From an uncultured Paracoccaceae bacterium (lineage in GTDB: Bacteria > Pseudomonadota > Alphaproteobacteria > Rhodobacterales > Rhodobacteraceae), in NCBI GenBank assembly GCA_947495295.1, contig CANLYJ010000001.1, forward strand, positions 248,001-312,000: DNA of 64,000 nucleotides, written 5' to 3'. The notes beneath the pieces were generated by a model. The model made no database searches. It was not told the DNA's origin and saw only the letters and a list, made by a program, of their open reading frames with translations. A program made the translations under genes and the position numbers. Positions 8,474 through 16,922 of this stretch are shown here, piece by piece. Within the stretch, counting starts at the first letter, position 1. Each line of letters begins with the position of its first letter.

Positions 8474-10414
8474 ATGAGCCAATCGAGTGACCAGATGGAA
8501 CTGCGTGAAGAGGATATTCGCAAGCATTACGCAGCCGCCCTTGATCTGATTGACGGGTTTGATCATGCGCCGCGGATTGCGGCCGCGGCGGCTGCACCTG
8601 CGACCACGCAGGAACGATCACCGGGGATTGGCACCCGCCGCCGGTTTCGGTCAACCACGCCCGGCCTTGTAACCCGCCGGGTTGAGCGGCAGGAAGGTGT
8701 GCAGCTTGCGACCCGGGTTGAGGCGGTCGAAGGCGGCGATGGCCTGACCTCGCCCTTGCAGGCGACCGTGTTGCAGGGGCTGCGCCGGGCCGTGGCTGTG
8801 GCCCTCGCGATTGCCGAAAACTATGCTGAGCGTACCCCGTTGAAGGACCTCAAACGCGCCAATCTGGAAGGTTCACTGGCTGATGCGCAGCGCGCGGAGT
8901 TTTCGGAATACCTGACCGCCGAGGCGCTGATCACGCTTTATGTATTCGGCTCTGCCTACGCCTATTTCCTGGCCAGCCATGCCACCGAGGAGGTGGTTGA
9001 AGTTGGCGAGATTGATGAGGTGTTGGTCGATAATGGCCAACTGGCCTTGCATGGGGCCTTGTGGGAGCTGGACCAGGATATTGCGACCCATGCGGGGTCT
9101 GAACCCAAGCTGGTTGCCACCATTCTCGCCTTTGCCGAAAACCTGATGGAAAAGGTTGCCGCCCGCGCGGCGACGGCGGGGCGGTTAGAGCCGTTTAATA
9201 CCGCAAGCTGGCGTGTGGATGCGGATGATTTTGTGGTGCAGGGGTTCAGCCCGGCGCGCAAGGCCAAGGGTTCTACCCTGACCATGAGCTTCAAGAAACC
9301 TAATGAGGTGGTGGGCAACCATATCGCCAAATATCAGGCAATGAAGCTGTCAAAGATGCTGATGGCCTATGATTTTGATCGCCGCCTGAACCCGTTTGCC
9401 GAATTGGGTGGTTTCATCTTTACATTCATGGGGGATGGCGCGCCGGGGACGGGCAAGACAACCCTGATCCAGATGATGGCCGGGATGATCAATGACTATT
9501 GTCAGACAGCGGGCTATGCGTTTCGCTATCAGAACCTGTCGACTGACAATATCGACAGCTATCAGGGGAAATCCGGTCAGAACGCCAAAGCCTTTATCAA
9601 TAATGTGTTGGACCCGCATGTGATTGGTTTTGGTACGATTGATGACATCGATCAGCTGGCCGGCAAGCGGGGGGATCGTCAATCCTCTGCCGGGCAGTTG
9701 GAGATTACGGCCGTGCTGATGGAGAGCTTTGCCGGGGCGAATACGGTTGTGCGCGGCAATTGTACATTTGGCATGTTTTCGAACTATCCCGAGAATGTGG
9801 ATGATGCCCTGCGCCAGCGCGCCGGAGCCCGGTTCCTTGTCGATGGGCCGCAGACGCGCGAGGATTATATCGATATCCTGTATCTGTTGATGGGCAAGAA
9901 CCATGATATTCCGGTGGGCGAACATGAGGTGTTTTCGGCGCAAGAGATCAAGGCAGCGGTGGCCGCGTCCTTTGAAAGCCATGCCAAACCGCATGAAGAA
10001 GGGCTGATGCGCGTTTTTGATCGCGTGCATGGGCAGATCGGGGAACTGGATACGATTGCAAAGCTGGGCACCTATCTGAAAGGCATTCAGGAAGCCGATG
10101 AACGGTTCACGGGCCGGGCGATCAAGAACATCACTGACGCGGTGAAAGTGCGCGCGATGGATTTCGAACTACCAGATGAGTGGATGGAAGAACCTGATCT
10201 GTTCCTGTTCAAGGATTACGAGACCAAGAAGGGGATGATATCCGAGCTGCGCCAGCCCATTACGGTGGAGATGGTGATACAAGAGATCAACCGCTACGCC
10301 GATAGTGAATTCCGCTATGCCGATAAGTCGGATGAAGTGGCGATTGAGGCGATGGTGCGCGATTTTGGCCGTCAGGAAGAGGCAAAGAGGCGGTATCTGG
10401 AGGGCAAGGGGTGA
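8474..10414 (+). CDS. AAA+ ATPase, core of an uncharacterised cluster
   Basis: A 646-residue cytoplasmic protein. Residues 1-300 are a helical, unassigned N-terminal region with an Ala-rich linker near 35-45. The AAA+ module follows: Walker A GAPGTGKTT at 322-330, Walker B TIDDID at 388-393, a sensor-1-like FSNYP with Asn437, and an arginine cluster (R447, R449, R453) in LRQRAGARF that fits an arginine finger. The C-terminal 150 residues are helical and include GRAIKNITDAVKVRA, like a sensor-2 lid. AAA+ proteins usually form hexamers that remodel protein substrates. No protease, helicase or MoxR-specific domain is visible. ATG 8474 follows GAGGG. Neighbours are all unknowns, three of them membrane proteins, which fits a membrane-associated remodelling machine (inference). 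Confidence 0.9.
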   Translation: MSQSSDQMELREEDIRKHYAAALDLIDGFDHAPRIAAAAAAPATTQERSPGIGTRRRFRSTTPGLVTRRVERQEGVQLATRVEAVEGGDGLTSPLQATVLQGLRRAVAVALAIAENYAERTPLKDLKRANLEGSLADAQRAEFSEYLTAEALITLYVFGSAYAYFLASHATEEVVEVGEIDEVLVDNGQLALHGALWELDQDIATHAGSEPKLVATILAFAENLMEKVAARAATAGRLEPFNTASWRVDADDFVVQGFSPARKAKGSTLTMSFKKPNEVVGNHIAKYQAMKLSKMLMAYDFDRRLNPFAELGGFIFTFMGDGAPGTGKTTLIQMMAGMINDYCQTAGYAFRYQNLSTDNIDSYQGKSGQNAKAFINNVLDPHVIGFGTIDDIDQLAGKRGDRQSSAGQLEITAVLMESFAGANTVVRGNCTFGMFSNYPENVDDALRQRAGARFLVDGPQTREDYIDILYLLMGKNHDIPVGEHEVFSAQEIKAAVAASFESHAKPHEEGLMRVFDRVHGQIGELDTIAKLGTYLKGIQEADERFTGRAIKNITDAVKVRAMDFELPDEWMEEPDLFLFKDYETKKGMISELRQPITVEMVIQEINRYADSEFRYADKSDEVAIEAMVRDFGRQEEAKRRYLEGKG

Positions 10415-10429
10415 TGTTCGGGTGGAGCC

Positions 10430-10494
10430 GTCCCGGACTTGATCCGGGACCTCGTGGTCAACCACGGTTAGAGATCCCGGATCAGGTCCGGGAT
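10430..10494. repeat. paired palindromic repeat, family A
   Basis: Units at 10430-10453 and 10471-10494 are inverted around a 17-nt spacer and match at 21 of 24 positions. The spacer itself contains the palindrome GTGGTCAACCAC. The geometry (24-17-24) is the same as at 7161-7225. Confidence 0.9.
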
Positions 10495-10510
10495 GGGGTT
10501 GTGCGCTAAG

Positions 10511-10855
10511 ATGGGCAACGTCTTTTCTGAGAGCCTGTTCTTGCCGACACTTGTTCTGGCAATCCTTGCTTTCGTTGTCCCGCGCCTGTTAGGCCGCGTG
10601 TTGCCAGAAGGGGTCAAGCCGCTATTGCTGAACGCGTTCATATCGACGGTTTTGATGTTTTTGATCTCTGCCGGGTTCTTTTTCTGCCTTTACCTGTGGC
10701 AGGGTCTGACTGTGGCGCAAATCATGGAGCCGGGATGGGCGGCGAATATCGCCTTTTTTGGTAGGTTGGGCATGATAGCCGCGATGATCTGGGCGCCGAT
10801 CATGCTTCTATCGGTGGCAGGGTTGCCACGTAGATGGGTGAAAGAAACGTGGTGA
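10511..10855 (+). CDS. small membrane protein of the AAA+ cluster
   Basis: A 114-residue protein with three likely membrane helices: LFLPTLVLAILAFVVPRLLG near the N-terminus, LNAFISTVLMFLISAGFFFCLYL in the middle and FFGRLGMIAAMIWAPIMLLSV near the C-terminus. Short basic loops suggest an inner-membrane location. No family recognised. I start at ATG 10511, which gives a compact N-terminus ahead of the first helix; the ribosome site is weak. It lies between the ATPase and the 449-residue unknown protein, with a palindromic repeat on each side. Confidence 0.7.
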   Translation: MGNVFSESLFLPTLVLAILAFVVPRLLGRVLPEGVKPLLLNAFISTVLMFLISAGFFFCLYLWQGLTVAQIMEPGWAANIAFFGRLGMIAAMIWAPIMLLSVAGLPRRWVKETW

Positions 10856-10867
10856 TTTTATCGCAGC

Positions 10868-10895
10868 AAAGATGGGTGCCAGCACCCATCCTACG
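10868..10895. repeat. palindromic repeat, family B
   Basis: GATGGGTGC and GCACCCATC pair around a 2-nt centre, followed by CTACG. It ends next to the GGAGGG ribosome site of the gene starting at 10905, so folding could affect translation. Confidence 0.85.
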
Positions 10896-10904
10896 GAGGG
10901 TCGA

Positions 10905-12254
10905 ATGCATCGCCTGATCGAAAAAGGCCTGATGTTTGGCAATCTGGTCCGGGTGGATAGCCTGGTTCTGGTGGAGCGGTATAATCGCGCGCTGCAGCAT
11001 CTGACCGGTCGCCAGACGGCATTAACCGATTTTCACATCGATATTTCGGGCTACAGCCCCGAGATCGGGGATGAGTTGGGCGATGATCTTTATCTCAACC
11101 ATCAGGGGGTCAATCGTCAGTTCATCCTTTTGACGACCGAACAGGCAGACGCGCCACTGCTGAACGCGAAGTTTTCGACGTCGCGCGGGATCCTCAAGCA
11201 GTTCATCGAAGATAACCGGCCCCAGCTTTTTGCCCTGACCGCCCGCGACGCGGTGGCGGGTGAGATGGTGAACTCGGTCTATGTGGCTGACAGCCCCGCA
11301 CGTCTGTTTGATATCCGCCGGGTTCGGATCGAGGCGGACACAACCAGCGGCACCGTTGCCAATGCTGAAAAGCTGGGCCAGATGATCGACCGGTTCAAGA
11401 CTGAGCCGGACGCCTGGCATGATGACGTGCTGATCGCCAAAATGATCGGGATGGCCAAACAGACCGGCGATGTGATGCGTAACCCTGTGCGCCTGCGGCA
11501 CATGGAGTTCGGGCAGGAGAATTTCTGGACCGATCATTTCGGTGGCATTTACGTGTTTCGCGGTGTGGAACATCCCGCCGCCATTGTCGCAGGCAACAAA
11601 GGCAAAGTTGGCAAGCTGCCGATCCCCTATCTGTTTGATTTCAGTGAGCGTTCGGCAATTGCAAAATTCCTGAACCTCAACGACATGGTCGAGCCGATCA
11701 CCGATGCACGCGGGATTGATGCCGCCGCGATCCTGCATCAAAAGATGGAATTCATTGTCATGGCTGTCGCCGCATCAATGAAGGAAGATCTGACCGGGGC
11801 CACCCGCCGCGACTTGCGCCGTCTGGGCCGCCAATACGCCAAATTGCTGCCTGAGGCATGGCAAGGGTTGGCTGCCCTTGTGCGCTGGGCGGAGGAAGAC
11901 GGCCCCTGGCCCAAGATCACATCAGAACACCCCGCCTATTTCTACACGCTGCGCGCCAAACCGCATGCAGATGCTGATCTGGTGAACATGCTGCTCGCCG
12001 AGATGACCCCGCTGGATATCCGGCAGTTGTTTATCTGCCACAAGGAGGTGTTTTATCGGGCCTATGCCAAGTGGCCGGATGAAAAGAAGGCCTATGTCGT
12101 TGATTTTCTTGAACGCGAATACCAAGTCGATAAGGCGGGGACACGTGATGCGTTATTTGGTCACGAGGCCCCGATGGCGGAACCGCAGGCTGCGCGCCAG
12201 CCTGATCTGATTACCCGCGTGGGCCCGTGGGGTGCCGTCGGCAGGAGGAGCTGA
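10905..12254 (+). CDS. unknown 449-residue protein of the AAA+ cluster
   Basis: A soluble protein without signal peptide. The N-terminal half is mixed alpha/beta with segments such as MHRLIEKGLMFGNL and FHIDISGYSPEIGDELGDDL; the C-terminal half is helical. It contains no motif I can tie to an enzyme; a DUF6638-like assignment crossed my mind but cannot be shown here. ATG 10905 follows a clear GGAGGG site. Its TGA overlaps the next ATG (TGATG), so it is translationally coupled to the small membrane protein downstream, which suggests matched amounts of the two products. Confidence 0.8.
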   Translation: MHRLIEKGLMFGNLVRVDSLVLVERYNRALQHLTGRQTALTDFHIDISGYSPEIGDELGDDLYLNHQGVNRQFILLTTEQADAPLLNAKFSTSRGILKQFIEDNRPQLFALTARDAVAGEMVNSVYVADSPARLFDIRRVRIEADTTSGTVANAEKLGQMIDRFKTEPDAWHDDVLIAKMIGMAKQTGDVMRNPVRLRHMEFGQENFWTDHFGGIYVFRGVEHPAAIVAGNKGKVGKLPIPYLFDFSERSAIAKFLNLNDMVEPITDARGIDAAAILHQKMEFIVMAVAASMKEDLTGATRRDLRRLGRQYAKLLPEAWQGLAALVRWAEEDGPWPKITSEHPAYFYTLRAKPHADADLVNMLLAEMTPLDIRQLFICHKEVFYRAYAKWPDEKKAYVVDFLEREYQVDKAGTRDALFGHEAPMAEPQAARQPDLITRVGPWGAVGRRS

Positions 12255-12529
12255 TGACGTTTGTAAGATTGGTTGTCTTTGGTTTTATCGCGCTGAGCGT
12301 GATCTATCTGTCGATTGCGGTCTATTCCCGATCGGTCCGCAAGGAATGGCTGGAAAATGAGTTTGACGAAAACCCACCCGAAGGGGCAGATGACGCGATG
12401 CGCGACGCCTATGTCGCTAAGGGGATGAAAGAGTATAACAACTCGATCCGCCCCAAGCTGATCGGTTTGGTTTACGTGGTGCCCATTGTTGTCGTGTCCG
12501 TCATCATTTTTGTGATCAATACCAACTGA
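12254..12529 (+). CDS. small membrane protein of the AAA+ cluster
   Basis: A 91-residue protein with an N-terminal membrane helix (VRLVVFGFIALSVIYLSIAVY), a charged acidic middle region of about 35 residues and a C-terminal helix (LIGLVYVVPIVVVSVIIFVI). This hairpin-like topology would place the acidic loop on one side of the inner membrane. No family recognised. A strong AGGAGG lies just upstream of ATG 12254 within the end of the preceding gene. It is followed after nine nt by the DUF1523-like gene. Confidence 0.75.
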   Translation: MTFVRLVVFGFIALSVIYLSIAVYSRSVRKEWLENEFDENPPEGADDAMRDAYVAKGMKEYNNSIRPKLIGLVYVVPIVVVSVIIFVINTN

Positions 12530-12538
12530 GGATATCCG

Positions 12539-13240
12539 ATGCGTAAGATCAAGATCACCCTGCGGGTATTGGCCCTGCTGATTGTTGGCACCGTCCTGCA
12601 TTACGCCCTGCCACAGCATGACATTGTGCGGGTCGTGAACACCTATCAGGAACGTCAGGATTTGAATGACTGGACCAGCATCTTCTGGGCGCGCCCGGAT
12701 GATCAGTCGGCCACACTGATCAATCGCGACGTCCAGTTTATCCAGACTGTCAAGAAAAAGACCATGCTTTTGGGCTTTATCCCCCGCGATACGACCGAAG
12801 TGATGGTTTACCGCAATGAAGACACGGGCTGGTCCTGGCCGTTTTATTTCAAATTCGATACCGCCAACTTGCAAACTGAGGCCGATGATCTGGTGTCGAC
12901 CTCTGAAGCGCCCAAATGGGCGGTGATGACCCATTATGGCTGGCGAAATGAATATATCTCGGCCTTTCCCAACGCGATTGCCATCCGTCCGGTTGATGGG
13001 CCGAATGTGACGATTATCCCGTGGTTCAACATTGTCTTCTTTATTGGGCTGGCTGCCTTGCTGCTCTTTATCCGGGCTATGTGGCGTCAATTCCGCCAGA
13101 GATCTGTCGACCCGTTGCTGGACGCTGCGGGTGATCAGATAGACGAAGTTCAGGCTGGTGTGGCAGAGCGTAAGGGCCGTTTTTCACGCTGGTTGGGCAC
13201 CTGGCGCAAGAAGGACAACGCCCGCCTGCCGCCAGAATGA
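12539..13240 (+). CDS. DUF1523-like membrane protein
   Basis: A 233-residue protein with an N-terminal membrane anchor (residues 5-25), a domain of about 140 residues starting HYALPQHDIVRVV, and a second membrane helix (about 160-180, FNIVFFIGLAALLLFI) followed by a basic cytoplasmic tail. The N-terminal half and the LPQHDIVR motif match what I know as DUF1523 of Rhodobacterales; function is unknown. The domain between the helices is probably periplasmic. It is the last gene of the seven-gene cluster, nine nt after its neighbour, and a terminator hairpin follows at 13366. Confidence 0.75.
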   Translation: MRKIKITLRVLALLIVGTVLHYALPQHDIVRVVNTYQERQDLNDWTSIFWARPDDQSATLINRDVQFIQTVKKKTMLLGFIPRDTTEVMVYRNEDTGWSWPFYFKFDTANLQTEADDLVSTSEAPKWAVMTHYGWRNEYISAFPNAIAIRPVDGPNVTIIPWFNIVFFIGLAALLLFIRAMWRQFRQRSVDPLLDAAGDQIDEVQAGVAERKGRFSRWLGTWRKKDNARLPPE

Positions 13241-13266
13241 CGGCTGCGCCGACGACATGATTGGAT

Positions 13267-13318
13267 GGGGGTATCGCCATTGTTTCTCGGACCAATGGCG
13301 TTCCAATGTCGATCCCCC
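13267..13318. other. large imperfect hairpin between convergent genes
   Basis: CGCCATTG (13275-13282) and CAATGGCG (13293-13300) pair perfectly around 10 nt, and the flanking GGGGGTATCG and CGATCCCCC extend the stem with one bulge. It may be part of an intergenic repeat. A degenerate family C-like piece (GAGTATTTCCGGCAA) follows at about 13341-13355. Confidence 0.5.
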
Positions 13319-13365
13319 GTCCCGTGCCGGGACGCCCCCAGAGTATTTCCGGCAATCGAGCCGTG

Positions 13366-13388
13366 AAAAACGCTCGAGGAGCGTTTTT
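13366..13388. terminator. bidirectional intrinsic terminator
   Basis: AAAAACGCTC (13366-13375) pairs with GAGCGTTTTT (13379-13388) around a GAG loop. It serves the convergent DUF1523-like gene (ending 13240) and the aldehyde dehydrogenase gene (ending 13419). Confidence 0.85.
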
Positions 13389-13418
13389 AGGTGAAGATGA
13401 TATCATCCTCGGCGGGCC

Positions 13419-15737
13419 TTATTCGCCGTATGGAATCCAGATGTTTTTGACTTCTGTAGCGGCTTGCAGATAGCTATGCGTGTCGGGTGACAGCGCCTTG
13501 CCGTTGTTCACCCAGGTTCGTTTGAGGTTCCCTGCGCTGGCCTTTTCGATGGTTGCGCTGACATCGCTTGAGGAGAAGGACCAGACCGCATCCACGTCCA
13601 GATGTTTGGCCAGGGTCGGGGCCAGTTCGGTGTGACTGCCCGTCAGGATGTTGACCACGCCGGCGGGCAGGTCGGATGTTTCCAGCACCTGGTAGAAATC
13701 GGTCGCCGCCAGCGGGAAGGGTTCGCTGGCCCCCATGATCACCCGGTTGCCCATGGCGATGGCCGGGGCCATGGCTTCGATCATTCCGGCCAGTGGTTTG
13801 GCGTCGTCGCAAAGGATGCCGATGGTTCCAACCGGTTCTTTCATCGCCAATGCGACACCCCGGATCGGCACGCCATGCGCCTGCCCATCGTATTTGTCCG
13901 CCCAGGCGGCGTAGGTGAAAAGCGTGCGGATGCTGGTTTCGACCTCATCCGCGCCTGCACGCCCACCGGTCATATTGTTGATGCGGGTTGCAAATTCGTC
14001 TGCGCGGGCCGACAGGTTTTCGGCGATATAATAGAGGATTTGTGCCCGCAGGTGCCCGGTGGTTCTGGACCAGCCTTTGGCGGCATTGCACGCCTCGACG
14101 GCGTTGCGGATATCCTTGCGATTGGCCGTTGAGACATGGCCCAGCAGTTTGCCCTTGGGGCTGTAGACAGGCGTGGAGTACCCGCCATCGGGCCGCGCCT
14201 GTTTGCCACCGATATAAAGCTTGGCTGTTCGGTCAAGCGGGTCTGCAGGGTGGCCATCTTCCGTCGTGTAAGGGTCGATTTTCTTGAGTGGTTTGGTGGT
14301 TCCTTTGGGCTTTGTATAGCCCGACAAGCCTTCCCAGCCGCCTTCACGCCCGAAGCCGGATTCCCGTACCCCGCCGAAACCGGCGGCGGCATCCATCATG
14401 TTGGTGCCGTTCACCCAAACGATGCCGGCGGCCAGCTTGGGCGCGATATCAAGGGCGAGGTTGATGTTTTCGGACCAGACAGAGGCTGCCAACCCGTAGC
14501 GCGTGTTATTGGCGATTTCGACCGCCTCGGATGGGGTCCGGAAGGTTGTTGCCGCCAGTACCGGGCCAAAGATTTCCTCTTGCATCAGGGTCGAAGCGGG
14601 CGACAGGCCAGTGATGAGTGTGGGCGGGTAAAAGCAGCCTTCGGGCGCTTTGGTCTGGTAGGTTTCGCCTTCGGTGTTGGCGTCGACCATTTTGCTGATT
14701 TGCGCATGTTGCACCGGATCCACGATGGCGCCGACGTCAATGCATTTGTCGAGCGGATCACCGATGCGCAGCCCATCCATGCGCGCCTTCAGCTTGGCAT
14801 AAAACCGATCAGCGATGCCTTCCTGGACCAAGAGCCGTGAACCCGCACAACAGACCTGGCCCTGATTGAACCAGATCGCATCGACGAGGCCTTCGACCGC
14901 TGAGTCCATATCCGCGTCGTCGAACACGACGTAGGGGGATTTGCCGCCGAGTTCGAGGGAGAGCGCCTTGCCTGATCCGGCAGTCGCCTCCCGGATTTTG
15001 CGCCCCACTTCGGTGGAGCCGGTGAAGGCGATTTTGTCGACCTCAGCGTTCACAAGGGCAGCACCGGTTTCGCCGTCGCCGGTCACGATGTTGACGACGC
15101 CGGGGGGAACGCCTGCTTCGGTACAGATTTCGGCAAAGATCATCGCGGTCAGCGAGGTGTATTCGGCGGGTTTCAGGACGACCGTGTTCCCCATGGCCAG
15201 CGCGGGGGCGATTTTCCAGGCGAGCATCAGGAGCGGGAAGTTCCACGGGATGATTTGCCCGCAAACCCCCAATGCTTCACGGTCGGGCAGTTCGGTCCGC
15301 ATCAGCTGGGCAAAACCGGCGTGGTGATAGAAATGCCGGATGGCGAGCGGCACGTCGATGTCACGGGATTCCCGGATCGGTTTGCCGTTGTCGAGCGTTT
15401 CCATGACGGCGAGCAGCCGGGAATGCTTCTGCATTAGGCGGGCGATGGCATAAAGGACGCGGGCGCGTTTGTGCCCCGACTTTGCCCATGCGGGTTGGGC
15501 CTTGCGGGCGGCTGCGACCGCCGTTTCGATTTCCTCTGCCGTGCCTTTGGTCACGCCGGCCAGCTTTTCGCCGGTGGCCGGGTTGTTCGAAGGGAAGTCG
15601 TCGCGGATCGGACCCCATTTGCCATTGATGTAATGGCCCGCGACGCCACCACGGTCAGCAAGCCATTGCTGCGCCTCGGACGCGCTTTCGGGGGCGGGGC
15701 CGTAATCCATAGTGTCGAAGATTTCTTTGATGGTCAT
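13419..15737 (-). CDS. aldehyde dehydrogenase with a second, catalytically dead ALDH half-domain
   Basis: A 772-residue protein. The first ALDH unit (about 1-490) is complete, with the NPATGEKLAGV core, substrate-pocket IIPWNFPLLMLAWK, the catalytic Glu in LELGGK and the nucleophile in GQVCCAG. From about 510 a second ALDH-like unit starts (KLYIGGKQARPDGGYSTPVY), but it ends near the position of the ELGGK motif, which reads VNNGK, and has no catalytic Cys. It is therefore a truncated, presumably structural or regulatory domain; similar double ALDHs occur beside deoC in Rhodobacterales. It lies downstream of deoC on the same strand, so oxidation of acetaldehyde released by DeoC is the likely job (inference). 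The start MTIKEIF at 15737 is where homology begins. Confidence 0.9.
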   Translation of the reverse strand: MTIKEIFDTMDYGPAPESASEAQQWLADRGGVAGHYINGKWGPIRDDFPSNNPATGEKLAGVTKGTAEEIETAVAAARKAQPAWAKSGHKRARVLYAIARLMQKHSRLLAVMETLDNGKPIRESRDIDVPLAIRHFYHHAGFAQLMRTELPDREALGVCGQIIPWNFPLLMLAWKIAPALAMGNTVVLKPAEYTSLTAMIFAEICTEAGVPPGVVNIVTGDGETGAALVNAEVDKIAFTGSTEVGRKIREATAGSGKALSLELGGKSPYVVFDDADMDSAVEGLVDAIWFNQGQVCCAGSRLLVQEGIADRFYAKLKARMDGLRIGDPLDKCIDVGAIVDPVQHAQISKMVDANTEGETYQTKAPEGCFYPPTLITGLSPASTLMQEEIFGPVLAATTFRTPSEAVEIANNTRYGLAASVWSENINLALDIAPKLAAGIVWVNGTNMMDAAAGFGGVRESGFGREGGWEGLSGYTKPKGTTKPLKKIDPYTTEDGHPADPLDRTAKLYIGGKQARPDGGYSTPVYSPKGKLLGHVSTANRKDIRNAVEACNAAKGWSRTTGHLRAQILYYIAENLSARADEFATRINNMTGGRAGADEVETSIRTLFTYAAWADKYDGQAHGVPIRGVALAMKEPVGTIGILCDDAKPLAGMIEAMAPAIAMGNRVIMGASEPFPLAATDFYQVLETSDLPAGVVNILTGSHTELAPTLAKHLDVDAVWSFSSSDVSATIEKASAGNLKRTWVNNGKALSPDTHSYLQAATEVKNIWIPYGE

Positions 15738-15851
15738 TGCATTGCTACCAAAGTGCTTAGGGCGGCCCCGGACCGCGGGTGGGGGTGAAGCCCCCGCCCA
15801 TGGGGGCGGTCGGGGGCTGCCCGGCATGCCGCCGGGCGAGACGGATATATG

Positions 15852-16844
15852 CTATCCAATTGCATGCCGCCACGAGGCCGAATAGGCGCCGGTGACGTGG
15901 TGTTCGAGTTGCCGTTCGATGTCCCCCAGAAGGGACGACGCGCCAAAGCGGAAAAGATCGGGTTGCAGCCAAGCGTCGCCAAGTTCGTCCTTGATCATCG
16001 CCAGATAGACCAGCGCATCTTTGGCCTTGCTGATCCCGCCTGCGGGTTTGTAGCCGACCTTGATCCCTGTCCGGTCCTGATAGTCACGGATCGCCCGGAT
16101 CATCGTCAGGGTCACGGGCAGGGTCGCGTTGACGGGTTCCTTGCCGGTAGAGGTTTTGATGAAATCGGTCCCGGCCATCATGCAGACCAGCGAGGCACGG
16201 GCGACATTGCGCAGGGTGCCGAGTTCTCCGGTGGCGAGGATCGCTTTGACATGGGCTTCGCCACAAGCCGCGCGCATTTCCTTCATCTCATCATAAAGCG
16301 CCTGCCAGTTGCCGGTCAGGGCATGGCGACGGCTGATGACGATGTCGATCTCCTCGGCGCCTGCCGCGACGCTTTCCTTGATCTCTGCAATGCGCAGATG
16401 AAAGGGGGACAGGCCAGCCGGAAAGCCGGTGGACACGGCGGCGACGGGGATGCTTGAGCCTGCCAATGCGTCCACGGCGGTGGGCACCATGTCGTGATAG
16501 ACGCAGATCGCACCGGTGGTCAGCCCGCCCATCCCCAGTGCCTCCAGGATGGGTTGGGCGACGGGCTGGCGCGCCTTGGCGCACAGGCGGCGCACGCGCC
16601 CTTCGCTGTCATCGCCCGACAGTGTGGTCAGGTCCATCAGGCTGATCGCCTTGCACAGCCACGCGGCCTGAAAATCCTTTTTGACGCTGCGCCGCCCCGG
16701 CAGGGTTTTGGCGCGTCGTTCAATGGCCGAGGTGTTCGCCTGCACGGCCATGACCCAATCAAGGTCCAATGGCATGCCTTCATTACGCTGGTGCTGCACT
16801 TGTGGCAGTTGCGTTGTGGTCATCGTGGGGGTTGCGGTTGTTTG
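15852..16844 (-). CDS. deoC: deoxyribose-phosphate aldolase
   Basis: DeoC cleaves 2-deoxyribose 5-phosphate to glyceraldehyde 3-phosphate and acetaldehyde. Family features are DLTTLSGDD near the start of the barrel, VAAVSTGFPAG, EIDIVISRR, the Schiff-base lysine segment VKAILATGELG, and DFIKTSTGKEPVNAT followed by GYKPAGGIS. The protein (about 330 residues) has an N-terminal extension longer than that of E. coli DeoC (259), as in eukaryotic-type and Rhodobacterales enzymes. Start: a TTG at 16844 has GGAG six bases upstream; the ATG at 16823 (MTTTQLPQ) lacks a good site but is the more conventional choice. The gene follows an AraC regulator and precedes an aldehyde dehydrogenase, all on the minus strand. 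Confidence 0.92.
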   Translation of the reverse strand, partial: QTTATPTMTTTQLPQVQHQRNEGMPLDLDWVMAVQANTSAIERRAKTLPGRRSVKKDFQAAWLCKAISLMDLTTLSGDDSEGRVRRLCAKARQPVAQPILEALGMGGLTTGAICVYHDMVPTAVDALAGSSIPVAAVSTGFPAGLSPFHLRIAEIKESVAAGAEEIDIVISRRHALTGNWQALYDEMKEMRAACGEAHVKAILATGELGTLRNVARASLVCMMAGTDFIKTSTGKEPVNATLPVTLTMIRAIRDYQDRTGIKVGYKPAGGISKAKDALVYLAMIKDELGDAWLQPDLFRFGASSLLGDIERQLEHHVTGAYSASWRHAIG

Positions 16845-16922
16845 CAAGGCGGCCTCCTGCGGTGCCGGTTTAGGGTGGCACTTTGGATCGGTATTGGCAA
16901 GTTTTGACCGTTTGGTCAAATA

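Noticed and set aside
13267-13318. Small RNA gene in the convergent spacer
   Set aside because: The hairpin is convincing, but there is no promoter of its own that I can point to; it fits intergenic repeat remains better.
15849-16457. 202-codon open frame opposite deoC
   Set aside because: Shadow of deoC; the aldolase reading has all family motifs.
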